A DNA stretch of 64,000 nucleotides, from NCBI RefSeq assembly GCF_963675165.1, contig NC_087390.1, positions 3,114,001-3,178,000 of the forward strand, read 5' to 3'. The notes under the pieces were generated by a model that made no database searches, had not been told where the DNA came from, and worked only from the letters and a program-made list of their open reading frames with translations. This document shows positions 22,301 through 31,980 of this stretch, piece after piece. The first letter of the stretch is position 1, and every line of letters starts with the position of its first letter. The stretch is from Halichondria panicea. Lineage: Eukaryota; Porifera; Demospongiae; Suberitida; Halichondriidae. Position numbers and translations under genes: made by a program.

Positions 22301-23210
22301 TGACTATGTAGAGACCACCTCCCCAATTTGCTTCGTTAGCTCTGAATGTACAGTCACGAATTGTAAATGTATTGAAGTTAGATTTCCCACTTAGCTGTAT
22401 TGACAGTCCACCACCTCTGCCCAGCCCTTGGTGATTTAGTCGTGAGTTATTCTTGTATTGCATGTATTTTGAGCCCCAGAACTGAGCTTTGTTATTGGAA
22501 AATGTGCAGTTAGCCAGCAAATAACGATTCCCCCTTGCTCTCATATTTTCAGGCTTGCTGTTAAAATCTGTGCAGTAAACACCAGCTGCGCAGACAGTGA
22601 ATTCAATGTAAAGTCCACCGCCTCGGAAAATATCGTCAATTTTTGTGTTCTGCTGTGAATTGTGCTCGAAAACAGAATTTAATATCTCAACAACTCCACT
22701 GACGTCATACATAACAAGACCAACTCCAGAATTGTTGAAGACATAAAGTCCATTAACAGAAAGGTCAGTACAGTTAATAATGTACAATGCGCTGCTCAGT
22801 TGAACCATGCTATTCATATACTTGTCCTCGGTTGTACTGTCATGTACCAAGCCACAACCAACTATTTTTAAACTTCTGATAGTCAAGCCGGTAACGTGTA
22901 CAAACTTTAGGCCACCTTCGATCCCATTGCACCTTAATGTAGTGTTATTCTTGCCAACAAATGTGATATTGGTGAGATTGCTCAAAACAATTGGCTTGGA
23001 AATATCAATATCTCCTGAGCAGAAACGAATTATTGTGTCATTTCCAATCTTCTCCGTATCAAAAATAATATCACACTCTTTTTGATGACCGTTCGTCTCT
23101 ATAGAACAAATACAGTTTGAATGTTGTCCAAATACGATGTGGTGTAGGATGATGATAGCTATTGCTAAAAGCAGCATGAAGTGTCTTTGGTTACTCATCT
23201 TCACAGACAA
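19368..23210 (-). CDS. BH1: intact beta-helix/multipass membrane protein
   Basis: An uninterrupted 1280-residue minus-strand frame. Residues 1-29 form a signal peptide (hydrophobic HFMLLLAIAIIILHH). Residues ~30-620 are beta-helix-like, with GGGLYIEF, GRGGGLSIQL, WGGGLYIVI, FGGGGVDIG, YGGGIRVY and RRGGAIYEY turns, many NxS/T sites and paired Cys. A Cys-rich segment follows (CPPGYFLDESTENCVC, then CPGGYCN and GRLCGECRENYS). From about residue 855 there are eight or so hydrophobic segments with KPFLDSFQSCF and LKRWHNILDS, and an acidic cytosolic tail (NRDRDSDSNSDENSDYH). BH0 has the same plan. This architecture suggests a large surface receptor, adhesin or channel-like protein; function unknown. 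It is the only complete BH gene here, since the array breakpoint cuts the others at the position matching 19948. Confidence 0.88.
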   Translation of the reverse strand: MSVKMSNQRHFMLLLAIAIIILHHIVFGQHSNCICSIETNGHQKECDIIFDTEKIGNDTIIRFCSGDIDISKPIVLSNLTNITFVGKNNTTLRCNGIEGGLKFVHVTGLTIRSLKIVGCGLVHDSTTEDKYMNSMVQLSSALYIINCTDLSVNGLYVFNNSGVGLVMYDVSGVVEILNSVFEHNSQQNTKIDDIFRGGGLYIEFTVCAAGVYCTDFNSKPENMRARGNRYLLANCTFSNNKAQFWGSKYMQYKNNSRLNHQGLGRGGGLSIQLSGKSNFNTFTIRDCTFRANEANWGGGLYIVIQDSSSHNIIKLLNLTIQDNTCKHFGGGGVDIGYNTALISNNTVHFDHCTFERNWAVYGGGIRVYSIRREKSDLLNVLEFYHCNWTQNEAKYGSAIDIAPHVWEILSKGFLPVPVFHNCEFRSNTVSLDSQNYTGYENGRGSMMLTDFNAIFSGLIIFEGNSGSALYLSSSIITTRPDTICDFVGNYGFEGGAIAFVGLSALFVMEKNSFTFNKNTALRRGGAIYEYNIDKHNFVSSRSCFIQYHGSVDSKNSNVTFEFKDNYAEIAEGNQTECYAAGHDIFSPSLQTCITACNHPTEGFERTTHHYAHTFTCVGTFIFHGADIKCHLSTSGGQFQINKTMFLGDNQYFQVYPGRKTNLPISVINDYYQTIDAVYYATLSKNTSSVKLGQPYTYISNRKVQLNGQPGSDSVLRLQKLGYRELRLNINISLLECPPGYFLDESTENCVCSASTLETAFRPIHQCDYKLFQAHLQKGYWFGFNNNTRNFEYGYCPGGYCNHFDQNSVLPKTKEMLDKEVCGIYRTGRLCGECRENYSVHYHGMNHNCQKNESCDYGWLLYIISELFPLTVLFVLTTVLNISFTSGAVNGFIFFSQVIDSIPVTGNSFIIFPNPVYHTYTITRMIYNVFNLDFFLHDKLSFCLWRGATTMDMLMFKFTTVVYVLLLVIITVGLINYCNILQKCSCFRYSTIKSSIIHGLSAVLVIVFSRCFKVCSQILNITHVYGQGNIFYQTVVFLQGNLTPFSGDHLKYAIFAVLCMLIMFIPMLLLLIYPFCFKLLSICKCVDTNSIAKMFVHAPYSKLKPFLDSFQSCFKDNYRVFAGLYFVYRVLIICTTLFPTLSHQYLTLDVLLVSFLLIHSIAQPYLKRWHNILDSLLLLCLIIINQVTRFNYDNSKFPNGDDSQLLPYSTTLLVLIMNCPIVYMIAYILVRLVCKVRDALKKTKRLDLVQVQDWDDMELSNRDRDSDSNSDENSDYHAFGK

Positions 23211-24127
23211 ACTTAGTATGTCTAGAACTGCTCAACTATTATGATATTGAAACCCAATAATTATTGATATAGGAGTAGAAGTTTTGGGGTAAATTAATTG
23301 TTAGTAATCACGTTAAAATCATCATTATACTACTTAATCAATCATAAAGAGAGCCAAAGCAAACTGATAGACCTAGTAGTCGTATTCGAATAAGGGCTAT
23401 ATACATGTCATGCAGCAAAAAATAACTAGCTGAAATGTCACAATCATTGTTGTTAACTTGAGCTTCACCCTATATATATAATAACAAAAGAACTTATTTC
23501 TTAATGCCTTCTGAAGTTTTCTTTGTCAGCCTGTTGTTTGGGTGTGTATATTGTTGAAATCAAAAATAAAATTTGTTTTCTACTTCTGGCTGCAGAGAAC
23601 TAACAACTTAGATCTAGCAAGGGTATAACACCAGGTATAGTGCTATATGCATGTAATAATGCTGTCGAAGGACTCGAAGCCTTCCTGTCCTGAGCTGGTG
23701 TGGAATACGCCGTTGACAATAATTATAATAATAGCTCTTGCATGGTTGATTTTGATCTGTGTACTTATCGATCTAGCAATGACACTATATGCCCACACTG
23801 TTGATTATGCTCTTGCATGGTTGTTTTGCTCTGTGTACTTATCGATCTAGCAATGACACTATATGCCCACATTGTTGATTATGTTCTTGCATGGTTTTTT
23901 TTTATCTGTGTACTTATCGATCTAGCAATGACACTACGTATATATATGCCCACACTGTTGATTATGCTCTTGCATGGTTGTTTTGATCTGTGTACTTATC
24001 GATCTAGCAATGACACTATATGCCCACACTGTTGATTGCTCTTGCATGGTTGTTTTGATCTGTGTACTTATCGATCTAGCAATGACACTATATGCCCACA
24101 CTGTTGATTATGCTCTTGCATGGTTGT

Positions 24128-24187
24128 TATGCCTCGAGGCGTAGCCGCACGAGGGATACGGTAAAGCTGACTGTGTGTGTGTGTGTG

Positions 24188-24218
<31 letters not shown>

Positions 24219-24980
24219 GTGTGTGTGTGTGTATTCCAGCTATAACTGCTCAACGGTTGCAATGCGACGAAAACTAACAGCTTCTATAGGCTTCTAGCCA
24301 CGTTTTCTTGGATTTTGATTCGTGGATTAGCAAACTAAAGCTTCTTTCTCGAGTTATGGCTAGTTTGACTCACATTGAAGGCTGTTGCAGTCTCTTCAGA
24401 ATCTTTCATAGCATCATCTGTCCGCACAAACTTTCTATTCAACATATGAGTTAGCCTTGCACTAAAGCGCTAGCTTTTTGTTAGCTACAATACTCAGAAA
24501 ATATCTGTTAAAACAGCTAGCTAGCAGTAGCCATTTTGATCTCTTTGGACACACCCTTTAATTATTCCTGTGGATGTAATGCGCATGCGCGCTCATTCCC
24601 CATGTGTGATATCCAAGATCCAGATCCAGATTCTCCTGGCAGAATCATCTTTGTCTTGCGGGCCTGGCAAGCCACAAAACACTACCATATAACAATATAG
24701 ATAACAATATGCATGTACACAGGTCTTTTCTTCTTAGATATTATATACACTGAACTACAGATCCTGGAAGAATCAATTTTCTTCTTTCTTGAGGTCCTGG
24801 TAAGCCACATAATACAATAAATAACAACAATAGAACATGTAAATAAGTCTTTTCTTCTCAGTGACTTTATATAGATAAGCTAACTTTAATATAAAATTCA
24901 TTATAGATAACACTCTAATACTTTTGAGCGAAAGCAAAAACATGGCGAGAGGCATTAGCACAGCGCCAGCTTGAACACTA
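24128..24980. mobile_element. Insertion in the minisatellite, related to the long inverted-repeat element
   Basis: The repeat unit breaks after CATGGTTGT and resumes at TTTTGATCTG. The insert starts TTATGCCTCGAGGCG and shares CTTCTATAGGCTTCTAG, GTTTTCTTGGATTTT and TTCTCGAGTTATG with the arms at 12.4-14.1 kb. It contains a (TG)n(TCTG)n microsatellite at 24171-24232 and two diverged ~120-bp copies of a CCTGGCAAGCCACA-containing segment (about 24620-24880). It is absent from unit 2. Confidence 0.7.
24171..24232. repeat. (TG)n(TCTG)n microsatellite
   Basis: CTGTGTGTG runs into CTGTCTGTCTG and back to TGTGTG over 62 bases. Confidence 0.95.
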
Positions 24981-25321
24981 GTTTTGATCTGTGTACTTAT
25001 CGATCTAGCAATGACACTATATGTCCACACTGTTGATTGCTCTGGCATGGTTGTTTTGATCTGTGTAATTATCGATCTAGCAATGACACTATATGCCCAC
25101 ACTGTTTACTATGCTGTATGTGTATGTATAATTTATATCTACAAACATTGTTGTTGTTGTTTTATACTGAAGCCACAATGTAGTTGTAAATTGAAACTGA
25201 TTGCGTTTTGGACTAACATGGAAGACTTCTAGTTTGTCTACATTACGTTCATAATAATCCAATCATAAGTTATATAGTACCTTAATTTGCATCTTGAAGT
25301 TTTCTACAATCTAATCTCACG

Positions 25322-26774
25322 ATGAAAGCCACATTTTTATCAAGATGCAAGTGCAAGTACAGAGTGAGGTGGTTCTATTCAAAGGGAGCATTTCTTGTTT
25401 TGGTATGGATTATGCTGTTGATCATAACATGTTTCTCTGTGGGATATCCCAGCCATATTTGGTATGTTCGGAGCTGTTTTCTCGGGATGGCTAGCCGACG
25501 CTAAGCTTGGGAACTACAGAGTTATGAAATGCAGTTTTGTGCTTTTGTTTTTCACAAGTTTGTGTTGTAGTGCCTGCACCATAGTCCCTGGTATTATGCC
25601 TTACATATACGTTAAAAGTTTCTTGTTTTGTATCGGTGTAGGTACGTTTGTAGTATCTGCAGTGGCATGCTTGGTTACTTTACTACAACTCGGTTTGGAC
25701 CAGATGCCTGATGCTTCATCTTCTAGTTTCACCAGCTTTATTTCCTGGTTTATATTCAGTATATTTGCTGGTATTTGGATCAGTACTTTATCAATACACT
25801 TTTATTCAAACAAAACATTGTCAACTTGGATTTTCCAGCTATACAGTTTAGTTCCACCTTTTTGTATGACTTGTGTCTTAGTTTCAGACTTCATTTTTGC
25901 CAAAAAATTGTTGATAATTGAGCCAAAGTCACCTCAGTCCCTCAAAACCATCTACCATGTTCTCAAGTTTGCTGCCAAGCACAAAGCTCCCCTAAATCGC
26001 AGTGCTCTCACATACTGGGAGGAAGATGTACCTTCAAGAATGGACTTGGGAAAGTCGAGATACGGTGGACCATTCACTACAGAGCAAGTTGAAGATGTAA
26101 AGACCATCTTACGTTTGTTGCCCCTCTGCTTAACACTATGGTTACTAGGGTGCTCACTTGCATTCTTTCATCCATCAACTTCTGTTACGGTTTATCTTCC
26201 TAATTGGACCCTATATTCATCCATGTTTCTGGCCTTATTCACTTACAACTCTTGGTGGTGTGGTGTGGTTTGGACTGTCTTATATGAGTTCGTAATCTAC
26301 CCAGTAATACAAAATAGACTTCTCAGCATCCTTAGAAGACTTGGAATAATCTCTTTCTTCATAACGGCTCTCAGTATTGTGTTCCTAATTCTGGAAGTAG
26401 TACACTACTATCACAGTGATTTAATGGCAGTCTGTTTCATCATTGACATATTGCATTCAGTTTCTAAAGGTTTGTTCACAATACTGCTTTTTAGTACCAT
26501 GCTGGAGTTTGTTTGTGCTCAAGCTCCATACAACATGAGAGGATTGTTTGGAGGGTGTACGATTCTTGTGTTGTTTTCATCATTTATTATCAGTTATAAT
26601 CTTCCGTTGAATCTCACACTTACAATGTATGGGATTAGAGTAGGGATCAGTCTGCTTGGATTCATCCTGTACTGCCTCCTGGCACGCTGGTACAAGAGGA
26701 GAGTTAGAGACGAGGACTATAATACACAAACGGTTGTGGAGGAAATCTATGATCGTTACTTGTCAGCTCAGTAG
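25322..26774 (+). pseudogene. POT-B: POT-family transporter broken by a 71-bp deletion
   Basis: The start (MKATFLSRCKCKYRVRWFYSKG) and the long frame from 25464 to 26774 both belong to a POT-family protein, but they are in different frames. Relative to POT-B', 71 bases between TTCTCTGTGGGA and TATCCCAGCC (near 25444) are missing. This removes the extracellular loop and start of the second membrane segment and shifts the frame, giving a 60-residue truncated product. Downstream is intact: LADAKLGNYRVMK, DQMPDASSSSFTSF, FTTEQVEDVKTILR, CAQAPYNMRG and the RVRDEDY tail. Translation from the internal Met at 25464 would lack segment 1. It is probably a recent pseudogene. Confidence 0.8.
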
Positions 26775-27454
26775 TGAGTGATATTTTCTGGAAGGGGATT
26801 GTTATTATAGAGTTATACATAATTATAGCAAATGCATTGACTGCAGCCTCCACCTCATGCAATAATTGCATATATAGCAGTACGTACCGGCACAGTTTAT
26901 ATGTGTGAGGTATCAACTATTACATTGTTTTATCAGTGAGATATGCTGCATAATTTTTATATGTATTACGTCAGTCTAGAATATTGCTTAAAGGTTTTTC
27001 ATTTACCACAAGTATAATACCATGGTTTATTAGTGTACTATAATCAGCTACGTAGCAGCACAATTAATCGTCTTCACCGACAACGAATGACTTAATTATG
27101 AGTAGGAGCTTGCATTTGGAAGTGATGTATACAATTATATATACATACTGTAAAACAGCACAGGAATTTTGTAAAGAGGAGTACAGATATATTATAAAAT
27201 GATGTATTTTGTAAACTATGGCATCGAGTGGTGTATATTACTTGCAAACGAATCGGTTTATTATTTATTGTTGGTGGGGCCGATTGAAAGTGGGACTAGA
27301 ATTACTCGTGTTCTTGTTGCTTGAAAAGTCAAATTAGAGTTGAAACACTGCTAAAGTGTATATAGATCTAAGGGTACTTCTTCACTCACTATCAATAGAG
27401 TGTATAGTTCCCTCACAAACAAGCTAGAGAGAGTCTAGTCTGTTACACTTGTTT

Positions 27455-27613
27455 CAAAGGTATAAACTTTCGCGGAATGACCGGTAGAAAGGTTTTCACG
27501 GATTTAATTTCGTTGAATAGCAGTTTGCATGCATGTATGCGATAGTAATTAAATGTTCGCGGTAGATGCTTGATCATGAACATTTATACCCTCGAAATAT
27601 ACCCACTAAACGG
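27455..27613. mobile_element. MITE, type 1 interior, left tip missing
   Basis: The right end (ACCCTCGAAATATACCCACTAAACGG, then TA) and interior (GGTATAAACTTTCGCGGAATGACCGGTAG) match the complete element at 47450, but the left tip TGTATAGCGGGTATATTTCG is deleted in this unit. Confidence 0.7.
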
Positions 27614-27743
27614 TAGTATTTGTACCAGTACAACTGATGCCTTTGATCTTTGGTGCAACCATAGTACAAAGCTATACACACGCCTACTGTTAGCGTCATT
27701 GTACAAACTGAAACCACAAGTATAGCTGTATATACTGTAATAT

Positions 27744-27760
27744 TATAAACTTTGAAACCA
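27744..27760 (+). promoter_or_regulatory. Shared TATA-like motif upstream of POT-C
   Basis: TATAAACTTTGAAACCA is identical to the motifs before POT-A and POT-C'. It lies about 110 bp before the chosen start. Confidence 0.35.
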
Positions 27761-27871
27761 TAATTTTGTACTGACATAAATACTGCGAAAACTGATCGTG
27801 TTTTTGAACAACGGGAGAGTACTTTGACAACTCAATATGCGATATATCATGACCACAGTCTCTTAAAGTTC

Positions 27872-29413
27872 ATGATGAGAGCCAACAGAATTACATCTGT
27901 ATCAAGATGCAAGTGCAAGTACAGAGTGAGGTGTTTCTATTCGAAGGGAGCATTCCTCGTTTTGGTATGGATTATGCTGTTTACCATAACATGTTCGTCT
28001 TTGGGACATGTACTTAGTACCTACAGAGCAACTCTACAAGATGATGACCCAATCATTCCAAAGTGGGTATTTGCTATCCCAGCCATATTTGGCTCGTTGG
28101 GAGCTGTTTTCTCGGGATGGTTGGCTGACGCAAAGCTGGGAAACTACAGAGTGATGAAATACAGCTTTGTGTTGCTATTCTTCACAAGTTTGTGCGGGAG
28201 TGCCTATACCCTAGTTCCTAGTATTGTACACTTCAATTTGTACATTGAAAGTGTTTTCTATTGCATAGGTGGGAGTCTCGTTATAGTAGCTGTAGTAGCA
28301 GGCTTGGTTACTTCACTACAGCTAGGCCTGGATCAGATGCCCGATGCTTCATCTTCTAGCATTACCAGTTTTATTGCCTGGTTTGTATTCAGTGTCTGCA
28401 CTGGTAATTGGATTAGCACTTTTCCATTTTGGGCAATAAAATATTGTTCAAATACAGCAACTTATGTTACCCAGCTATACAGTTTAGTTCCACCTTTTTG
28501 TATGACTGGTGTCCTGGTTTCAGACTTCGTCTTTGCCCAAAAATTGTTGATAATTGAGCCAAAGTCACCTCAGCTCATCAAAACCATATACCAAGTTCTT
28601 AAATTTGCAGCCAAGCACAAGGCTCCCCTAAATCGCAGTGCTCTCACATACTGGGAGGAAGATGTGCCCTCAAGAATGGACCTAGGAAAGTCGAGGTACG
28701 GTGGACCCTTCACTACAGAGCAAGTTGAAGATGTAAAAACTATCTTACGTTTATTTCCTCTCTGCTTAACGCTATGGCTACTAGGGAGCTCACTTGCAAT
28801 CTTCCATCCCCCAAGTTTTGTGAGAGTCGCTCCAACAGGCTGGACCACATGTACTTCCAGACTTCTGTCCTTGTTCACATACAACTCAATGTGGTGTGGT
28901 ATAATTTGGACTTTCTTTTACGAGTTTGTGGTTTACCCAGTGATACAAAACAGTCTTCCCAGCATTATTAGGAGAATCGGAATCATTTCTCTCGTCATAA
29001 CGACTCTCAGTATTGTGTTCCTAATTCTGGAACTAGTTTACTATTATCACAGCGATTTAGTGGCAGTCAGTTTCGTCATCGACATATTGCATTCAGTTTC
29101 TAGAGGTTTGCTCTCAATACTGCTTTGTAGTACCATACTGGAGTTGATTTGTGCTCAAGCTCCATACAACATGAGAGGATTTTTTGGTGGTTGTATGGTA
29201 TTTGTGTTGTTATCATCTGGTATTATTGCCTACTACTTTCCATCAAATCTCAACTTAACATTATATGGGGTTAGAGCAGGCTTCAGTATATTCGGATTCA
29301 TCCTGTACTGCCTCCTTGCTCGCTGGTACAAGAGAAGAGTTAGAGACGAGGACTACAATGCACAAACTGTTGTGGAGGAAGTATATGATCGATACTTGTC
29401 AACTCAGAATTAG
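27872..29413 (+). CDS. POT-C: POT/PTR2-like transporter
   Basis: An intact intronless frame. The MM at 27872 is preferred because POT-A, -C' and -F begin with MMxA; an in-frame ATG at 27824 would add 16 residues that are not conserved between the two copies. All local-family marks are present: KYRVRCFYSKG, SGWLADAKLGNYRVMK, QLGLDQMPDASSSSITSF, RYGGPFTTEQVEDVKTILR, CAQAPYNMRG and RVRDEDYNAQTVVEEVYDRY. It differs from POT-C' at roughly a score of residues (for example VFAIPA against VNAIPA, CGSAYT against CESAYT), more than any other intact pair in the array. The position of segment 1 carries KYRVRCFY in place of the acidic ExxER motif. Substrate unknown. Confidence 0.9.
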   Translation: MMRANRITSVSRCKCKYRVRCFYSKGAFLVLVWIMLFTITCSSLGHVLSTYRATLQDDDPIIPKWVFAIPAIFGSLGAVFSGWLADAKLGNYRVMKYSFVLLFFTSLCGSAYTLVPSIVHFNLYIESVFYCIGGSLVIVAVVAGLVTSLQLGLDQMPDASSSSITSFIAWFVFSVCTGNWISTFPFWAIKYCSNTATYVTQLYSLVPPFCMTGVLVSDFVFAQKLLIIEPKSPQLIKTIYQVLKFAAKHKAPLNRSALTYWEEDVPSRMDLGKSRYGGPFTTEQVEDVKTILRLFPLCLTLWLLGSSLAIFHPPSFVRVAPTGWTTCTSRLLSLFTYNSMWCGIIWTFFYEFVVYPVIQNSLPSIIRRIGIISLVITTLSIVFLILELVYYYHSDLVAVSFVIDILHSVSRGLLSILLCSTILELICAQAPYNMRGFFGGCMVFVLLSSGIIAYYFPSNLNLTLYGVRAGFSIFGFILYCLLARWYKRRVRDEDYNAQTVVEEVYDRYLSTQN

Positions 29414-30459
29414 CTACATCTTATACGTGTATATATATTGACTTGATACTCTCATGTAGTGAAAGAGAATATGAATGACCGTTCTACTGTACAAGCATGA
29501 ATCGGTGTGTCCTGATTTTACTATTAAGTGTTTGTTGAAAAGTTTCCATGCACATTACGGTACTGTAAAATCACACCTTGAGAGTCTGCCAAGTCTAGCA
29601 CTGAGAGTCCTGAGAGTATGCGTGTCTGTAAGTCTTGGTTGGCTTAAAAACTCGTTGTTTTGTGTTTTGGAATGCACTTTTTATTGTTAAACCTGTCAAT
29701 AGCATAGGTCTTGATTATTTTACAGTTATGAATAATTATGGCAAACATTTCGAGTCAGTAAACTCCAGTGGAGCAAAAATACTATAGAGCTCTATACGAA
29801 ATTAAATTTACAATAACACCATGAGAATACAGTGATACATGACTGTACGTAGTAACTTGCCTCTCTCTATATATATAGTGCAGCATTATGCTCTATATAG
29901 TATCTTATATATATATATATATAGTGGAACCTTTTATAACGGACTCTTTAAATAGCGGACCCTCCCAATAAAAGACACCTCCGAATATATAGCAGACAAA
30001 ACCTCTTGCACCAACTTGTCCGTTATTTGGAGGTTCCACTGTAGTTATAATTAGTACATTTGCTTCTCAGGTTGGTTAAGACTGTTTCACAAATAAGGGC
30101 CATTAAAATGAGAGAGAGAGTGCATTATTGCATAATTGTCATTGTGAAATGGTTTCATTGTGTACCTTTTTTATATACGTGAAAAGGATCAGGATGATAA
30201 CAACATTGCCATGGTTATTTCCATGTTGTTTATTTAATAACCAAAGAATGCTGCCAATACTAATCACTTTTATGTACAATCTTACTATCCGCAAAAGAAA
30301 GCTCTTACTATAGTGCATAGAAACTAGATGGATACTTATAGGACTGCATGCATGCTATCACGTATTTTGTTACAAATCATAAATGTCACGATATTTTACA
30401 AGAAATGGTAGTTGTTTATAGAACCTTCTTTATCTTTGCCTTCAGTCATCTTCTCACTC
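29414..30459. other. Intergenic between POT-C and POT-D (convergent 3' ends)
   Basis: POT-C and POT-D converge here. It contains a pogo-like MITE (29922-30041). Up to about 30240 it differs from unit 2 by many indels; beyond that the two units are almost identical. No gene is recognised. Confidence 0.55.
29922..30041. mobile_element. 120-bp pogo/Tigger-like MITE
   Basis: The left tip TAGTGGAACCTTTTATAACGG and the right tip, inverted, CAGTGGAACCTCC, are flanked by TA. CAGTGGAACCTC-type ends with a TA duplication are typical of pogo/Tigger elements. Confidence 0.75.
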
Positions 30460-31980
30460 CTAAGGTGGATTACGAGGTGTTAGATATCGATCATAGACCT
30501 CCTCCACCACTCTGTGTGCATTGTAGTCCTCATCTCTAACTCTCCTTTTGTACCAGCGAGCCAGGACACAGTACAGAATGAATCCAAGCAGACTCATAGC
30601 GGCCTTGATTCCAATCACAATCAGTGCCATTTCATTTTTTTCTGAGGCAATTGCACCACTTATAAAAATACCAGCATATGTAGAGGTAACATAAGTTACA
30701 CTCATAAAAACAGCAAATAATCTCCGCATGTTGTATGGGGCCTGAGCACAAACTAACTCCATAAGTGCACAGAGAAAAAAATTTGACAGCAAACCGCTCG
30801 ACACAAACGATAAAATACTTATTGCTTCGTTTTTGTGAAGAACCTCAAATAATTGTATCAAAATGAGTACTATACTCAACATTAAAGAAAGGAAGGAAAT
30901 ACTACCGATTCTTTTTAGAATACTTGGAAGTCTATCTCTTAGAAGTGGGTAAATAAGGAACTCATTAATCAGGGTACTGATCATAGACCACCACTGATCA
31001 CTGTACGTGAAATGGAAAAACATGTCAGATTCGCAGTTGGTGAAATTATTCAATTGAATTTTTATAGTTGTAGGATTAAAAGCAAGCGCAAAAGAGATTA
31101 ACCATATTGGTAGACTCATAGCCAACAATCGTAAAATTGATTTAACGTCTTCAACTTGTTCTGTAGTGAATGGTCCACCGTATCTCAACTTTCCCAGGTC
31201 CATTCTTGAAGGTATATCTTCCTCCCAGTATGTGAGAGCACTGCGATTGAGGGGAGCCTTGTGCTTGGCTGCAAACTTGACAATCTGACAAATAGTTTTA
31301 AAAGATTTTGGTGGGTTAGGCTCGATAATCAACCAGCTTTTAGCGAAAAGAAAGTCAAGAATAAGAATAAAACTTGCAAATATAGGAGGACACAGACTAT
31401 ATAGCTGGGTAATACTTACTGAATCTACAACTAACCCGAAACAGTTGTCCTTCAAGACAAAATCCAAAAACTCCCCAATCCATCTACCAGCACTTATACT
31501 GAACACAATCCAAGCGATAAAACTAGTGATACTAGAAGATGATGCATCAGGCATCTGATCCAGGCCCAGCTGTAGTATACACATGAAACATGTGAGGGCC
31601 ACCACACCCAAACACAATAACATACAGTATACGACTTCATTGATGAGCCTGTACTTTCCAAAACCAAAGCCGTATCCTAGTCTAGGACCGAGGACTAGGA
31701 CGTATATGCTGGAAACCATTGTTACAAGAAACAGGAGGATAAATCCGATTCTTGATATTGTGTAGTCCTGAAGCTTGGAATGGGCTAACAATCCAAGACA
31801 CGATGTTATCAGCAGAACTAACGAAATTGATATCGCACCTAGCCACACAGGATACATTACTTTAACTACATTGACTGTGAAAACGAAAGTCCTAGCTGCA
31901 ACACTCGCAAGCAGCATCCAAGCTAGAACGAGGTAGGCTCCCTTTGAGTAAAACTTTCTGACTCTGTATTTACAACTCAT
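30460..31980 (-). CDS. POT-D: divergent POT/PTR2-like transporter
   Basis: An intact 506-residue minus-strand frame starting MSCKYRVRKFYSKG, about 12 hydrophobic segments. Family marks kept: LGLDQMPDASSSSITSF, KHKAPLNRSALTYWEED, RYGGPFTTEQVEDVKSILR, CAQAPYNMRR and RVRDEDYNAHRVVEEVYDRY. It is the most divergent paralogue: the conserved GWLADAKLGNY loop reads GLLAHSKLQDY, so the aspartate typical of POT carriers is His and the glycine is Gln. Transport mechanism or activity may therefore differ. It is the only POT gene in the unit on the minus strand, tail to tail with POT-C and head to head with POT-E. The protein is identical in unit 2. Confidence 0.88.
   Translation of the reverse strand: MSCKYRVRKFYSKGAYLVLAWMLLASVAARTFVFTVNVVKVMYPVWLGAISISLVLLITSCLGLLAHSKLQDYTISRIGFILLFLVTMVSSIYVLVLGPRLGYGFGFGKYRLINEVVYCMLLCLGVVALTCFMCILQLGLDQMPDASSSSITSFIAWIVFSISAGRWIGEFLDFVLKDNCFGLVVDSVSITQLYSLCPPIFASFILILDFLFAKSWLIIEPNPPKSFKTICQIVKFAAKHKAPLNRSALTYWEEDIPSRMDLGKLRYGGPFTTEQVEDVKSILRLLAMSLPIWLISFALAFNPTTIKIQLNNFTNCESDMFFHFTYSDQWWSMISTLINEFLIYPLLRDRLPSILKRIGSISFLSLMLSIVLILIQLFEVLHKNEAISILSFVSSGLLSNFFLCALMELVCAQAPYNMRRLFAVFMSVTYVTSTYAGIFISGAIASEKNEMALIVIGIKAAMSLLGFILYCVLARWYKRRVRDEDYNAHRVVEEVYDRYLTPRNPP

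Larger units (their letters stand above)
23734..25107. repeat. 74-bp minisatellite, interrupted
   Basis: Copies of a ~74-bp unit (GCTCTTGCATGGTTG...GATCTGTGTACTTATCGATC...) begin at 23734, 23809, 23883, 23966, 24038 and 24112. The last is split by an insertion, and one to two further copies follow to 25107. The spacing of 72-83 bp and the rarity of internal stops explain the short frames on both strands; these are not genes. Confidence 0.88.
23211..25321. other. Intergenic between BH1 and POT-B
   Basis: It holds the 5' flank of BH1 (about 23211-23640), a minisatellite interrupted by a mobile element, and the 5' flank of POT-B. BH1 and POT-B are transcribed away from each other, so regulatory sequence for both lies here. 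No other gene is recognised. Confidence 0.6.
26775..27871. other. Intergenic between POT-B and POT-C
   Basis: It holds a truncated MITE (27455-27613) and the TATA-like motif before POT-C. The matching region of unit 2 is alignable but carries many small indels. No gene is recognised. Confidence 0.55.

Noticed and set aside
23734-24125. CRISPR-like array of direct repeats
   Set aside because: Units are contiguous 72-83-bp copies without unique spacers, in a eukaryotic setting; this is a minisatellite.
28570-28884. Antisense frames of ~100 codons inside every POT gene (also at 15499, 36606, 48569, 56640)
   Set aside because: They lie wholly opposite conserved coding sequence; their conservation follows from the POT motifs on the other strand, and no hydrophobic or domain pattern supports them.
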